From Streptomyces sp. SID12488 (GTDB taxonomy: Bacteria > Actinomycetota > Actinomycetes > Streptomycetales > Streptomycetaceae): DNA of 64,000 nt. This document shows, in pieces, positions 16,771-24,185 of the stretch; the stretch's first letter is position 1, and each line of letters begins with the position of its first letter. The notes beneath the pieces were generated by a model. The model searched no databases and had not been told where the DNA came from. It worked only from the letters and a program-made list of their open reading frames with translations. The stretch lies in assembly GCF_010548275.1 (NCBI RefSeq), contig NZ_JAAGLT010000023.1, forward strand, positions 94,725 through 158,724, read 5' to 3'. Position numbers and translations under genes: made by a program.

Positions 16771-17005
16771 CATTGACTGCATCCGCCGGGTGCCGGCCAC
16801 CGCCTCGGCTGTGCTCGCAGTGACGCGAGTGCTGGAGTCGCGTCGCGTCACCACGCCTACGACGTCCTCGCCGCGCTGCGGGACCGTGTCGAGGCAACGC
16901 CATGGCGCGGAGAAGCGGGGACGGACCGCGCTGCGGGTGCTGCGGGCCCAGCTGAACTTCGCCAAAACCGCGGGCGGCCCTCCGCACCATGTCGGCGGGG
17001 CAGGT

Positions 17006-18952
17006 TCAGGAGGGGATGAGCTGCCATTGCTGCCGGGCCTGTGAGGTGTACGGCTGCTGCTCGATGTTGGCCCCGTCGGTGGTGCTGCCCTCGTCGACGC
17101 CGAGGGAGAGTCCGCTGTAGCGGTTGATGAGGAAGTAGTAGCCGTCGCCGGTGGGTGTGACGGCCCACTGCTGCTGGGGCGCGGAGGCGTCCTGCCAGAT
17201 GTCGGCGTTGCCGCCGTCGACGCGGGAGAGGTCCGCGATCTCCAGGAGCTTGCCGCTGCCCGCACCCTTGATCTTGTAGTAGCCGTCGCCGGTGCTGGTG
17301 AAGGTCCATTTCTGGTTCGCCTGGTTGAGCCAGGGCCACTGCAGGACGTTGGAGCCGTTGGCGGTGCGCGCGCTCGCCACGTCGGCGACCTTGCCGCTGT
17401 GCCGGGCGCTCAGCCGGTAGACGGTTGCGTCCCCCGGCAGGACGGATGACACCAGGGCGGGCTTGGCTGTCCGGCCACCGATCCTCACTCCACCGATGTT
17501 CGCGTAGCTGCCGGTGCCGGCGTTGACCTGGATGCGTACGAAGCCCACGTTGCGGGCGGTCCACTCGGCCGGCTTGGTTGTGCGGTTGCCGGCCCAGGTG
17601 CCGGTGGCGACCTGGGTGAAGGTGACCCCGTCGGTGCTGGTGTGGATGGTGTACGAGGTGATGTCGCCGTCGGTGGAGTCGTTGCGATTCCACTGCTTCG
17701 GCAGGTATTCGAGGGTGGAGACATTGCTCCACACCCCGCCCAGGTCGATGGTGATCGCCTGTGGCAGCGACAGGCCCCAGGTGGACCAACAGGTCTCGTA
17801 GCGGACGTCGCTGAGTCCGTCGATGGCGTTGAGCGGTCCCTCGCCGGTGTGGAAAGCGGTGGCGTACGCGTTGACCGGTGTGACGGGGTGCTCGGCGCGC
17901 AGCAACTGGGTGGGCAGCGACGGCCTGGAGGTGTTCGGGCTCCATGCGGCGCCGACCTCGGCGAGCCGGTTGACGATATTGGTGTCCAGCAGGCCGTTGC
18001 GGTTGGGCGGGCAGTTGAGGATGAACGAGGTGTACTTCGGTTCCAGGTCGGCCAGGTGGGAGAGGATCGCGGACTTGCTCAGCAGGCTCTCGGCCGGGGT
18101 GGAGGGGTGCCAGAACCAGCCGTTGCTGATGGTCTGCCCCTGCATTCCGGCGTAGGTGTTGCCCGCCGGTGCTGTGATGCCCAGCGGCTCTTCGAAGAAG
18201 ATCGCGTCGCTGAGGAAGGGCTCGACCAGTCCACCGATGTCGATCATGACGCAGTCCGGCTGCAGCTCCTTCACCAGCGAACGGATCCGCTGGTAGGAGA
18301 CGGCCTGCTGCCCCATCTGCCAGGCGTAACCGTCGGTCATGAACATATCGATGGTGCCGTAGTCGGTGAGCAGCTCGCGGATCTGACCGAGGATGAAGGT
18401 CATGTCGCCGGGCTGGATGGCATCGGTGACTTCGAGCCCGCTCACGTTGTGCCGGCTCTCCCATGCCTCGACACCGAAGGTGCGGTCCCAGATCGAGTAG
18501 TAGATCCCGACCTTCAGCCCTCTCGCCCGGAAGGCGTCGCAGTACGCCTGTACGACGTCGTGCTTGTACGAGCTGTTCGCCACGTTCTGGGTGCCGAAGG
18601 CGCTCGGCCACAGGGCGAAGCCGTCGTGGTGCTTGCTGGTCAGGATGCCGTAACCCATCTTCGCGGCGACCGCCGCGTCGGCCCACTGCGCGCAGTTGAC
18701 ACTCGGGGGAGCGAAGAGGGCGGGGCTCTGGTTGGGTTCCGCCCACTCCTGGTCGGTGAACGTGCCCAGGCTGAAGTGGTTGAACATGCCGAACCGCATG
18801 TCGACCATCTTGCTCAGGTTGGTCTGCGCGTCCGCGGCGGACGCCTGCGACAGCAGGCCCGAGAAGCCGGGGACGAGCGGCAGAGCGGTCGCGGCGGTCG
18901 CCGCACCCGCCGCGCCGAGAAACGTACGGCGAGTCATTTTTCGTGAGGACAT
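17006..18952 (-). CDS. Secreted GH29 alpha-L-fucosidase with CBM32-like and ricin-type lectin domains
   Basis: A 648-residue exported glycosidase. A Tat signal (TRRTFLGAAGAA) is followed by a GH29 barrel, about residues 40-370, with ILTSKHHDGFALWPS and DMFMTDGYAWQ, where the Asp is the likely nucleophile. A discoidin-like domain (about 390-515, DIDLGG-type text ITIDLGGVWSNVS) and a ricin-type trefoil (about 520-648, three QxW repeats QKW, QQW, QQW) follow. It should release alpha-L-fucose outside the cell while holding the glycan through its lectin modules. ATG 18952 has AGGAG at proper distance; the longer frame to 19183 has no signal-peptide logic. An 11-base motif repeated at 19007 and 19425 may control it. 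Confidence 0.85.
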   Translation of the reverse strand: MSSRKMTRRTFLGAAGAATAATALPLVPGFSGLLSQASAADAQTNLSKMVDMRFGMFNHFSLGTFTDQEWAEPNQSPALFAPPSVNCAQWADAAVAAKMGYGILTSKHHDGFALWPSAFGTQNVANSSYKHDVVQAYCDAFRARGLKVGIYYSIWDRTFGVEAWESRHNVSGLEVTDAIQPGDMTFILGQIRELLTDYGTIDMFMTDGYAWQMGQQAVSYQRIRSLVKELQPDCVMIDIGGLVEPFLSDAIFFEEPLGITAPAGNTYAGMQGQTISNGWFWHPSTPAESLLSKSAILSHLADLEPKYTSFILNCPPNRNGLLDTNIVNRLAEVGAAWSPNTSRPSLPTQLLRAEHPVTPVNAYATAFHTGEGPLNAIDGLSDVRYETCWSTWGLSLPQAITIDLGGVWSNVSTLEYLPKQWNRNDSTDGDITSYTIHTSTDGVTFTQVATGTWAGNRTTKPAEWTARNVGFVRIQVNAGTGSYANIGGVRIGGRTAKPALVSSVLPGDATVYRLSARHSGKVADVASARTANGSNVLQWPWLNQANQKWTFTSTGDGYYKIKGAGSGKLLEIADLSRVDGGNADIWQDASAPQQQWAVTPTGDGYYFLINRYSGLSLGVDEGSTTDGANIEQQPYTSQARQQWQLIPS

Positions 18953-19006
18953 GGACCACTCCTGTGGGTTGTCGGCATTGGTTGCGGTGCCGACGTCGCG
19001 GACGGC

Positions 19007-19017
19007 ATCCGACGTCG
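19007..19017. promoter_or_regulatory. Candidate operator copy 1, fucosidase upstream region
   Basis: CATCCGACGTC recurs exactly, in inverted orientation, at 19425-19435. It is itself a partial palindrome of the form ACRTCNGAYGT when read with flanking bases. The form suits a GntR-type regulator; no such gene is in the window. Confidence 0.35.
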
Positions 19018-19424
19018 GTCTGGGCTGGGGTCCGAGGGAGGTATCTGCCGCCCACTCGGGAACGACGTGGCAAAAGGGCTGCGAGACGGCGCTCCCCGGG
19101 AACCTGAGTGGCTGGCGTGGGAGGCGTGCACCTTGACCGAGCGGTCCGGGCGCGGATTCCGGACGGTGGCGGCCTGAGCGCACTCAGGGAGACGGTCGAC
19201 GCGAACACTGCGGCGCGCCGGGCCGCAGGAGCTCCTTCACCGATAGGGCCCCGGCGGACTGGCGGGGCCTGCCGTCGCCGGACCGCCATACCGGCGAGCG
19301 CGCCCTCGGCGGGTGATCGGCTCTGGCAAGGTCTTCTCCCGACTGTTCGCAGGACAGCGCGCGGTGTTGGCGGCGGTGTGGGCAGCGCACGGCGTTGCGG
19401 CTCGACATCCGGGCTGACCGGAGT

Positions 19425-19435
19425 GACGTCGGATG
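19425..19435. promoter_or_regulatory. Candidate operator copy 2, fucosidase upstream region
   Basis: GACGTCGGATG is the exact reverse complement of 19007-19017. A related element, CATCGGATGTCTGATG, stands before the second fucosidase at 22380-22395. Confidence 0.35.
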
Positions 19436-19576
19436 TATTAACGAGCACCGATCGAGGCCCTGTCTAGGGGTTCGACGGAAACCCGGGACTGAACTGGTGA
19501 ATACACTCAGGCGCTAGGGTCAAGTCATGGAGCAGTGAGGTGTGATCAGTCGATAGATCGGGTGAATGTGGGGCCT

Positions 19577-19660
19577 GGGCGACGCCTCGATCCCGGCTTC
19601 GTCAGCGACCCCGAACGCCTCGACATCGACCGCGACGCCCGCGGCCTTCGGGCACGTCGT
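19577..19660 (+). pseudogene. Possible cytochrome P450 fragment
   Basis: The frame reads DPGFVSDPERLDIDRDARG, which resembles the stretch before the heme-binding loop of bacterial P450s (dPerLDidRdarghlaFGhG). A nearby frame continues with AFGH, which would fit one frameshift, but no cysteine loop can be followed. About 28 codons are recognisable. I treat it as decayed sequence; the match could be chance. Confidence 0.35.
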
Positions 19661-19855
19661 GCGCCTTCCGGCGGAGAACGGCCTGCGGGCCGTCCTGGCC
19701 CTGGGGCGCCGGTGCCTTCGCCTTCGCCTTCGAGAGCCTCATCCCCCGCAGACCCCGAGGGATGTCACCGTCCCGGCGGAGCCGGTCGCCGTGAAACCCG
19801 CGGGTGCGGAGTAGGACGAATGGTTCAGCCGGCAGCCGGCAGCGGCAACGTGAAG

Positions 19856-19892
19856 GTCGGTTGGTCCCGCGCTCGGCGCGGGACCAACCGAC
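19856..19892. terminator. Strong hairpin after the second fucosidase
   Basis: Bases 19856-19872 pair perfectly over 17 bases with 19876-19892 across a 3-base loop. Weaker outer pairing extends it to about 19820-19925. It lies 125 bases past the stop of the fucosidase that ends at 20017 on the minus strand and separates the two fucosidase transcripts. Confidence 0.75.
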
Positions 19893-20016
19893 CCGGTGGG
19901 CAACCGCGGCGACCGGTTCAACCATGCCCCTGCCTTGTCGGACCTGTGCCCGTCGGTGTCGCGAACGGCGTCATGCCGTCGCGGCCTCCGGTCGTGCTCA
20001 GGGTGTCCGTCGGGTC

Positions 20017-22365
20017 TCAGGCACGCCAGTGCACCTTGAAGACCCACGCGTGCTGCCCCGCCCTGCGTGCGGCTTCGGGGACGTCGATCACCAGCGCCCC
20101 GTTGCTGAGGGTCCACGTCAGGGGCCGGCCGTGGCCGAGCATCGTGACCTTGTCGCCGCTGCGGATCGGGATCGGGGCCTCGACGGTGAGCTTGGCGCCC
20201 GGCCTGGCCAGGGAGTGGATGTAGAAGGCTTCGTCCGGGCGGACGGTGAACCGCAGGTCCTCGCCCAGTTCGGCCATCCGGGACCAGTACGTGGTGCCGT
20301 AGATCGCCTCTCCGTTGGTGCGCAGCCAGCGGCCCGTCTCACGCAGCCGGGTCTGCATGATCTCGGGGATGGTGCCGTCGGCACGCGGGCCGATGTCGAG
20401 GAGGAAGTTGCCGTTCTTGGAGACGATGTCGACGAGGCTGCGCACCACCGCCTCGGTCGTCATGTAGGCGTCGTCCGGTGTCGCCCGGTTGTAGCCGTAG
20501 CTGAACGGGTCCAGACCGCGACTGGACTCCCACTTGGCGACGACCGTGTTGTCGTACGTCGTGTACTCGGGCGTTGTGAAGTCGTGGAAGCCGATGCCCG
20601 AACGGTCGTTGACGGTGACGTCGACGGGCCGGGCGCGGTTCTTCGCGTGGTTGAAGTATTCGGCCAGGACATGGAGGCTGTCGTTGGCGCCGCCGATGTC
20701 GCACCAGATGAGCTCCGGGTCGTAGCCCTGGATCAGCTCCAGCATCTGCGGGGCCTGGTAGTCCTTCACGAAGTCCTTGCCCGCGGTGTAGCCCGTGTAC
20801 GGCACCGGCTTCTGGGTGTACGGATTGCGCGGGGCGTGACCCATCCAGGGATTGTCCGGGTTGAACCACTCGGGCATGGAGAAGTAGAGCCCGCGGTGGA
20901 GTTCGGGTGTATAGCGGCGGGACGCGTCGAAGAGTTCCTTGACGAGGTCGCGTTTCGGGCCCATCTTCACGGAGCTGCGATCGGAGACCTTCGTGTCCCA
21001 CAGGGCGAAGCCTTCGTGGTGCTTCGAGGTGAGCACGTGGTATTCGGCGCCCGCGTCCCGGAACAGTTCGACCCAGGCGCGCGGATCGAATTTCTCCGCC
21101 GTGAACATCGGAATGAAGTCGTCGTAGGCGAATTCCTCGCCGTACTTCTCGCGGTGGTACGCGAAAACGGCGTTCTGGGGATCCTGCATGTGGTTCCAGT
21201 ACCACTCGGCGTACTGTTTTCCGACCGGCGACCAGGCGGGCACCGAGTAGACGCCCCAGTGGATGAAGATGCCGAACTTGGCGCCCTGGAACCAGTACGG
21301 TGCCTGGTGGCCGGAGAGAGAAGCCTCAGTGGGCTGGTAGTCGGCGACACCGAGGGTCAACCGGCTTTTCTGCGAGGCGACTTGGGCTCCGTGTCCGGTG
21401 ACGGTCACCGAGCCGTCCCGAGCCGTGCCGGGGGCGGTGCCCGCGCGGTTGCGGATACCCACGCGGACGCGGGCCTGCTCGCCGGGGTCAAGGCGGCGGA
21501 CCCGAGCGGCCTCGACGGTGCGCGCTCCCGGAACGTCGACGCGCACCGACACGCCGTCCGCGGCCAGGACGGCGACGGTCCCCGCGTTGACGACGGTGGC
21601 CTCGACGCTCTGGGCGCCGGACGATTCCAGGAGCGAGTCCGTGGACCTGGCCCCGCGCAGGACCAGCGCGCGTCCCTGAGCGGCAGGTTGCAGGGACAGC
21701 GCGAACACGTGGAGCGACGCCTTGTTCGCCTGTGCCGGGTTGGTCACCGGGAGTGTGATCGCCACGGCGTCGCGCTGTGGGTCGAGCCACAGCTCGGACG
21801 TGCCGATCCCCACGCGGTGTTCGTCCTTGGTGCCGTCCGGCCCATAGCGGTACGGCACCGACAGGGATCCGCCCGAGGCGTACCAGTCGGACCCGCCGAG
21901 GGTGGCGGTCGTGGTCGAGCCGTCCGCGTAGTGGACCGTGGCTTTGCCGGAGGCGTTGCCATAGCTGCCCGCGGTGAGGAAGGCTGCCGAGAGGTAGTGG
22001 CCTTGGGGCAGTTCGACGCGCTGGCCGAGTGCGACGACGTTGTTCTTCGCGCCGGCATCCGAGGTCGGGAGGACGAAGGGCGTGCCGTCGACTTCTACAC
22101 GGCCCGTGGGCAGTTCCTCGCCCGGGAACGTGTAGCCCGAGCCGTCGAAGTCGCCGCCGCGCGCGGAGGTCGTGTCGATGCCGTCGTTGTCGTAGAGGGA
22201 GTCGAGCGGGACCGGGACGGGGTCGGGGACAGGAGCCCACGGCCCGGCGTGCCCGGCGAGTGGTTCGGCGGCGTGCGCGGCGCTGGCTGAGGTGAGGGGA
22301 AGGGCTGCTGCTGCGGCGACTCCGGCCGCGGCGCCCAGGACCTGGCGCCTCGGATACGTACCCAT
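20017..22365 (-). CDS. Secreted GH29 alpha-L-fucosidase with N-terminal beta-sandwich region
   Basis: A 782-residue exported glycosidase. The Tat signal is PRRQVLGAAAG and is followed, after the cleavage region, by about 300 residues of beta-rich sequence resembling an NPCBM-like or bacterial-Ig-like carbohydrate module. The GH29 barrel starts near residue 330 with GAKFGIFIHWGVYSVPAW and includes LTSKHHEGFALWDT; PELIWCDIGG holds the likely nucleophile Asp. NFLLDIGPRADG is the conserved end of the barrel. It should remove alpha-L-fucose outside the cell. ATG 22365 is chosen because GGAG precedes it by 6 bases; TTG 22377 is the first base of the open frame only. It differs in architecture from its neighbour and is not a recent copy. 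Confidence 0.87.
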   Translation of the reverse strand: MGTYPRRQVLGAAAGVAAAAALPLTSASAAHAAEPLAGHAGPWAPVPDPVPVPLDSLYDNDGIDTTSARGGDFDGSGYTFPGEELPTGRVEVDGTPFVLPTSDAGAKNNVVALGQRVELPQGHYLSAAFLTAGSYGNASGKATVHYADGSTTTATLGGSDWYASGGSLSVPYRYGPDGTKDEHRVGIGTSELWLDPQRDAVAITLPVTNPAQANKASLHVFALSLQPAAQGRALVLRGARSTDSLLESSGAQSVEATVVNAGTVAVLAADGVSVRVDVPGARTVEAARVRRLDPGEQARVRVGIRNRAGTAPGTARDGSVTVTGHGAQVASQKSRLTLGVADYQPTEASLSGHQAPYWFQGAKFGIFIHWGVYSVPAWSPVGKQYAEWYWNHMQDPQNAVFAYHREKYGEEFAYDDFIPMFTAEKFDPRAWVELFRDAGAEYHVLTSKHHEGFALWDTKVSDRSSVKMGPKRDLVKELFDASRRYTPELHRGLYFSMPEWFNPDNPWMGHAPRNPYTQKPVPYTGYTAGKDFVKDYQAPQMLELIQGYDPELIWCDIGGANDSLHVLAEYFNHAKNRARPVDVTVNDRSGIGFHDFTTPEYTTYDNTVVAKWESSRGLDPFSYGYNRATPDDAYMTTEAVVRSLVDIVSKNGNFLLDIGPRADGTIPEIMQTRLRETGRWLRTNGEAIYGTTYWSRMAELGEDLRFTVRPDEAFYIHSLARPGAKLTVEAPIPIRSGDKVTMLGHGRPLTWTLSNGALVIDVPEAARRAGQHAWVFKVHWRA

Positions 22366-22379
22366 GAGCGGCTCCAATT

Positions 22380-22395
22380 CATCGGATGTCTGATG
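22380..22395. promoter_or_regulatory. Palindromic element before the second fucosidase
   Basis: CATCGGATGTCTGATG is palindromic at 12 of 16 positions and starts 15 bases upstream of the fucosidase ATG. CATCNGA-type sites are typical of GntR regulators. It shares CATC and GGATG with the elements before the first fucosidase. Confidence 0.4.
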
Positions 22396-22580
22396 ATCGA
22401 TCGGAGTCGCGATGCTGTCAACGGTGTGCGCAGAGAGGGGGGTTGGAGAAATTCATAGGATGACAAGCGGGGTTGGCGTGGTTGCATGTCCCGTTTGGTC
22501 GGTTTCTAATGAATTTCAACCGCATCGCCGTGCACCTTGGCGGACGGAGATGCATCCGGGTGAGCTGAACCGGGACGCTC

Positions 22581-22818
22581 TCATTCGGACCTGCCTTTGG
22601 CGAAATCGTTGTGGCGGCGCACCGCCTCGGCCGCCTGCCGGTCCGACAGGCAGACCAAGAGCTGCAGCACGCACGCGGCGGGCACTTGGGCGGGGGAGAT
22701 GCCGAGGTGTCCGTCGCGGGTACCAGTCGGCGAAGTCCTCGTCGGAGTTCCGCCGGATGGCCGACGGGGTCGAGGCGACCGGGGTCGCCAGAACACGGAG
22801 TCGGGCGCCATGCGTCAC
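22581..22818 (-). mobile_element. Relic of an IS1182-type transposase N-terminus
   Basis: On the minus strand one frame reads RRNSDEDFADWYP; after a frameshift the next frame reads RDGHLGISPAQVPAACVLQ and LSDRQAAEAVRRHNDF. This is the conserved N-terminal region of IS1182-family transposases (DRQAAEAVR core). The catalytic part is missing. The 770-base gap (22366-23135) otherwise holds the fucosidase promoter, the pentapeptide fragment below and no intact gene. Confidence 0.65.
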
Positions 22819-23009
22819 CGGTTTTCCTCCCGTTGTTCCGTCACAGCCGCGATTCGCGCCCGCACTCGCGGATCCGATGCCGGCTGCCTCGGAAGGTCGG
22901 CAGACCGGTCAGGGCGTGCGCTCACCACTTGTCCCAGGGTGATGGCCCTGGCCGTGGAGAAGTTCACGCCGGTGAGGTCCGCGCGGTTGAGGTCCGCCTC
23001 GTTGCGGTG
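22815..23009 (-). pseudogene. C-terminal fragment of a pentapeptide-repeat protein
   Basis: Minus-strand frame from 23009 to TGA 22815-22817: 64 residues starting with NEADLNRADLTGVNFSTA, the A(D/N)LXX pentapeptide pattern, then a typical tail (AITLGQVVSA). The frame loses the repeat pattern upstream of 23009 and has no start codon, so the N-terminus is gone. Its stop overlaps a GTG that opens the frame of the IS1182 relic; together they look like debris of a rearrangement. Confidence 0.6.
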
Positions 23010-23135
23010 AGCGGTGCCACCCTGCGGTCCCTGGTCTCAGTCGTGGGCTCGGGCGGGGCAAGAAGGGGTGGTGCAACTCCTATGCCTGCGCTTGTGTGAG
23101 CGCTGGGCGGCAGGTGCCCCCAACCGCCGGTGGCA

Positions 23136-24185
23136 TCAGGAGTGCGGGAACCCCCTGGGCGGCGCGGTGGAACCCCGGGGAGTGAGTACGGGCGTAGCCA
23201 CCGGATGCGACCCGCCGCCGTCCCCGGCGATCACCCCGAACAACGTCCGGGCGACGTCCACCCCGAACCCGTGCACGTCATGGCTCATCGCCGACAACGT
23301 GGGCCGCGTCAACCGGCACAGCTGCGAGTCGTCCCAGGCCAGCAGCGACACGTCGGCCGGCACGCTCAGCCCCATCTCGGCGGCCACGGAGAGGCCCGCC
23401 ACCGCCATGATGTCGTTGTCGTACAGGATCGCCGTGGGCCGGTCCGCCGGCGCGGCGGACAGCAGCGACCGGGTGGCCCGGGCCCCCGCGTCGCCGGAGT
23501 AGTCGGTCGAGACCTGTGACGCCCCGGCCAGATCGAGCCCCCGCGCGGCCTCGTCGAAAGCCGCCGTACGGATGTTCGTGTGCCCGAGGGCCGCCGCACC
23601 CCCCACCCGGGCGATCCGCCGATGCCCGAGCGCCGCGAGATACCGCACCGCCTCCGTCACGGCCGTGGCGTCGTCGGTCCACACGGAGGTGAGGTTGCCG
23701 GTGAAGGACGGATGCCCGACCGCGACCGCGGGCATCCCGAGCCGTTCGACGGCCGGGACCCGGGGATCGTCCGCCCGGAGGTCCACCAGGATCGCCCCGC
23801 CGATGAGCCGCCCCTTCCACCAGGACTCCTGGAGCCCGACCTCCTCCTCCAGATTCCGCACCAGCCTGAGCAGCAGCGAGCACGAATGCTCGGTCAGGAC
23901 GCTCTCCACGCCCGAGATGAAGTCCATGTAGAACGGTTCGAGCCCGAGCAGCCGGGCCGGCCGGCAGATCGCCAGCCCCACCACGTCCACCCGGGCCCCG
24001 GCCAGTGACCGCGCGGTGAGGTTCGGCTCCCAGCCCAGCTCGCGTGCGGCGGTGAAGATCCGGTCCCGGGTCGCCTCGGCGAGCCCCGGCTTGTGGTTGA
24101 AGGCGAGGGACACGGCCCCCTTGGACACGCCGGCGCGCGCGGCGACGTCCTTGATGGTGACGCGGGGGGTCGGCGATGCCGTCAT
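23136..24185 (-). CDS. LacI-family transcriptional regulator
   Basis: A 349-residue repressor. The N-terminal helix-turn-helix and hinge (VTIKDVAARAGVSKGAVSLAF, residues 9 onward) is followed by a periplasmic-binding-protein-like effector domain; ILYDNDIMAVAGLS and LLAWDDSQL are typical of it. Its ATG 24185 overlaps the stop of the beta-mannosidase by 4 bases (ATGA), so it is the distal gene of that operon. It probably senses a sugar released from or imported by this locus and controls the divergent promoter region at 26686-26843, where two LacI-type sites occur. Confidence 0.88.
   Translation of the reverse strand: MTASPTPRVTIKDVAARAGVSKGAVSLAFNHKPGLAEATRDRIFTAARELGWEPNLTARSLAGARVDVVGLAICRPARLLGLEPFYMDFISGVESVLTEHSCSLLLRLVRNLEEEVGLQESWWKGRLIGGAILVDLRADDPRVPAVERLGMPAVAVGHPSFTGNLTSVWTDDATAVTEAVRYLAALGHRRIARVGGAAALGHTNIRTAAFDEAARGLDLAGASQVSTDYSGDAGARATRSLLSAAPADRPTAILYDNDIMAVAGLSVAAEMGLSVPADVSLLAWDDSQLCRLTRPTLSAMSHDVHGFGVDVARTLFGVIAGDGGGSHPVATPVLTPRGSTAPPRGFPHS

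Larger units (their letters stand above)
18953..19576. other. Intergenic region upstream of the first fucosidase
   Basis: This 620-base stretch holds no convincing gene; the open frames in it are overlap frames without ribosome sites. It carries an exact 11-base inverted pair: CATCCGACGTC at 19007-19017 and GACGTCGGATG at 19425-19435. The second copy is next to an AT-rich patch (ATGTATTAACGAG) and might be part of a promoter reading toward the fucosidase. Further degraded sequence follows to 19856. Confidence 0.5.

Noticed and set aside
19804..22290. An 828-codon plus-strand frame opposite the second fucosidase
   Set aside because: It is an antisense phase frame with Val/Arg/Gly/Asp-rich text and no recognisable domain; the minus-strand fucosidase is unambiguous.
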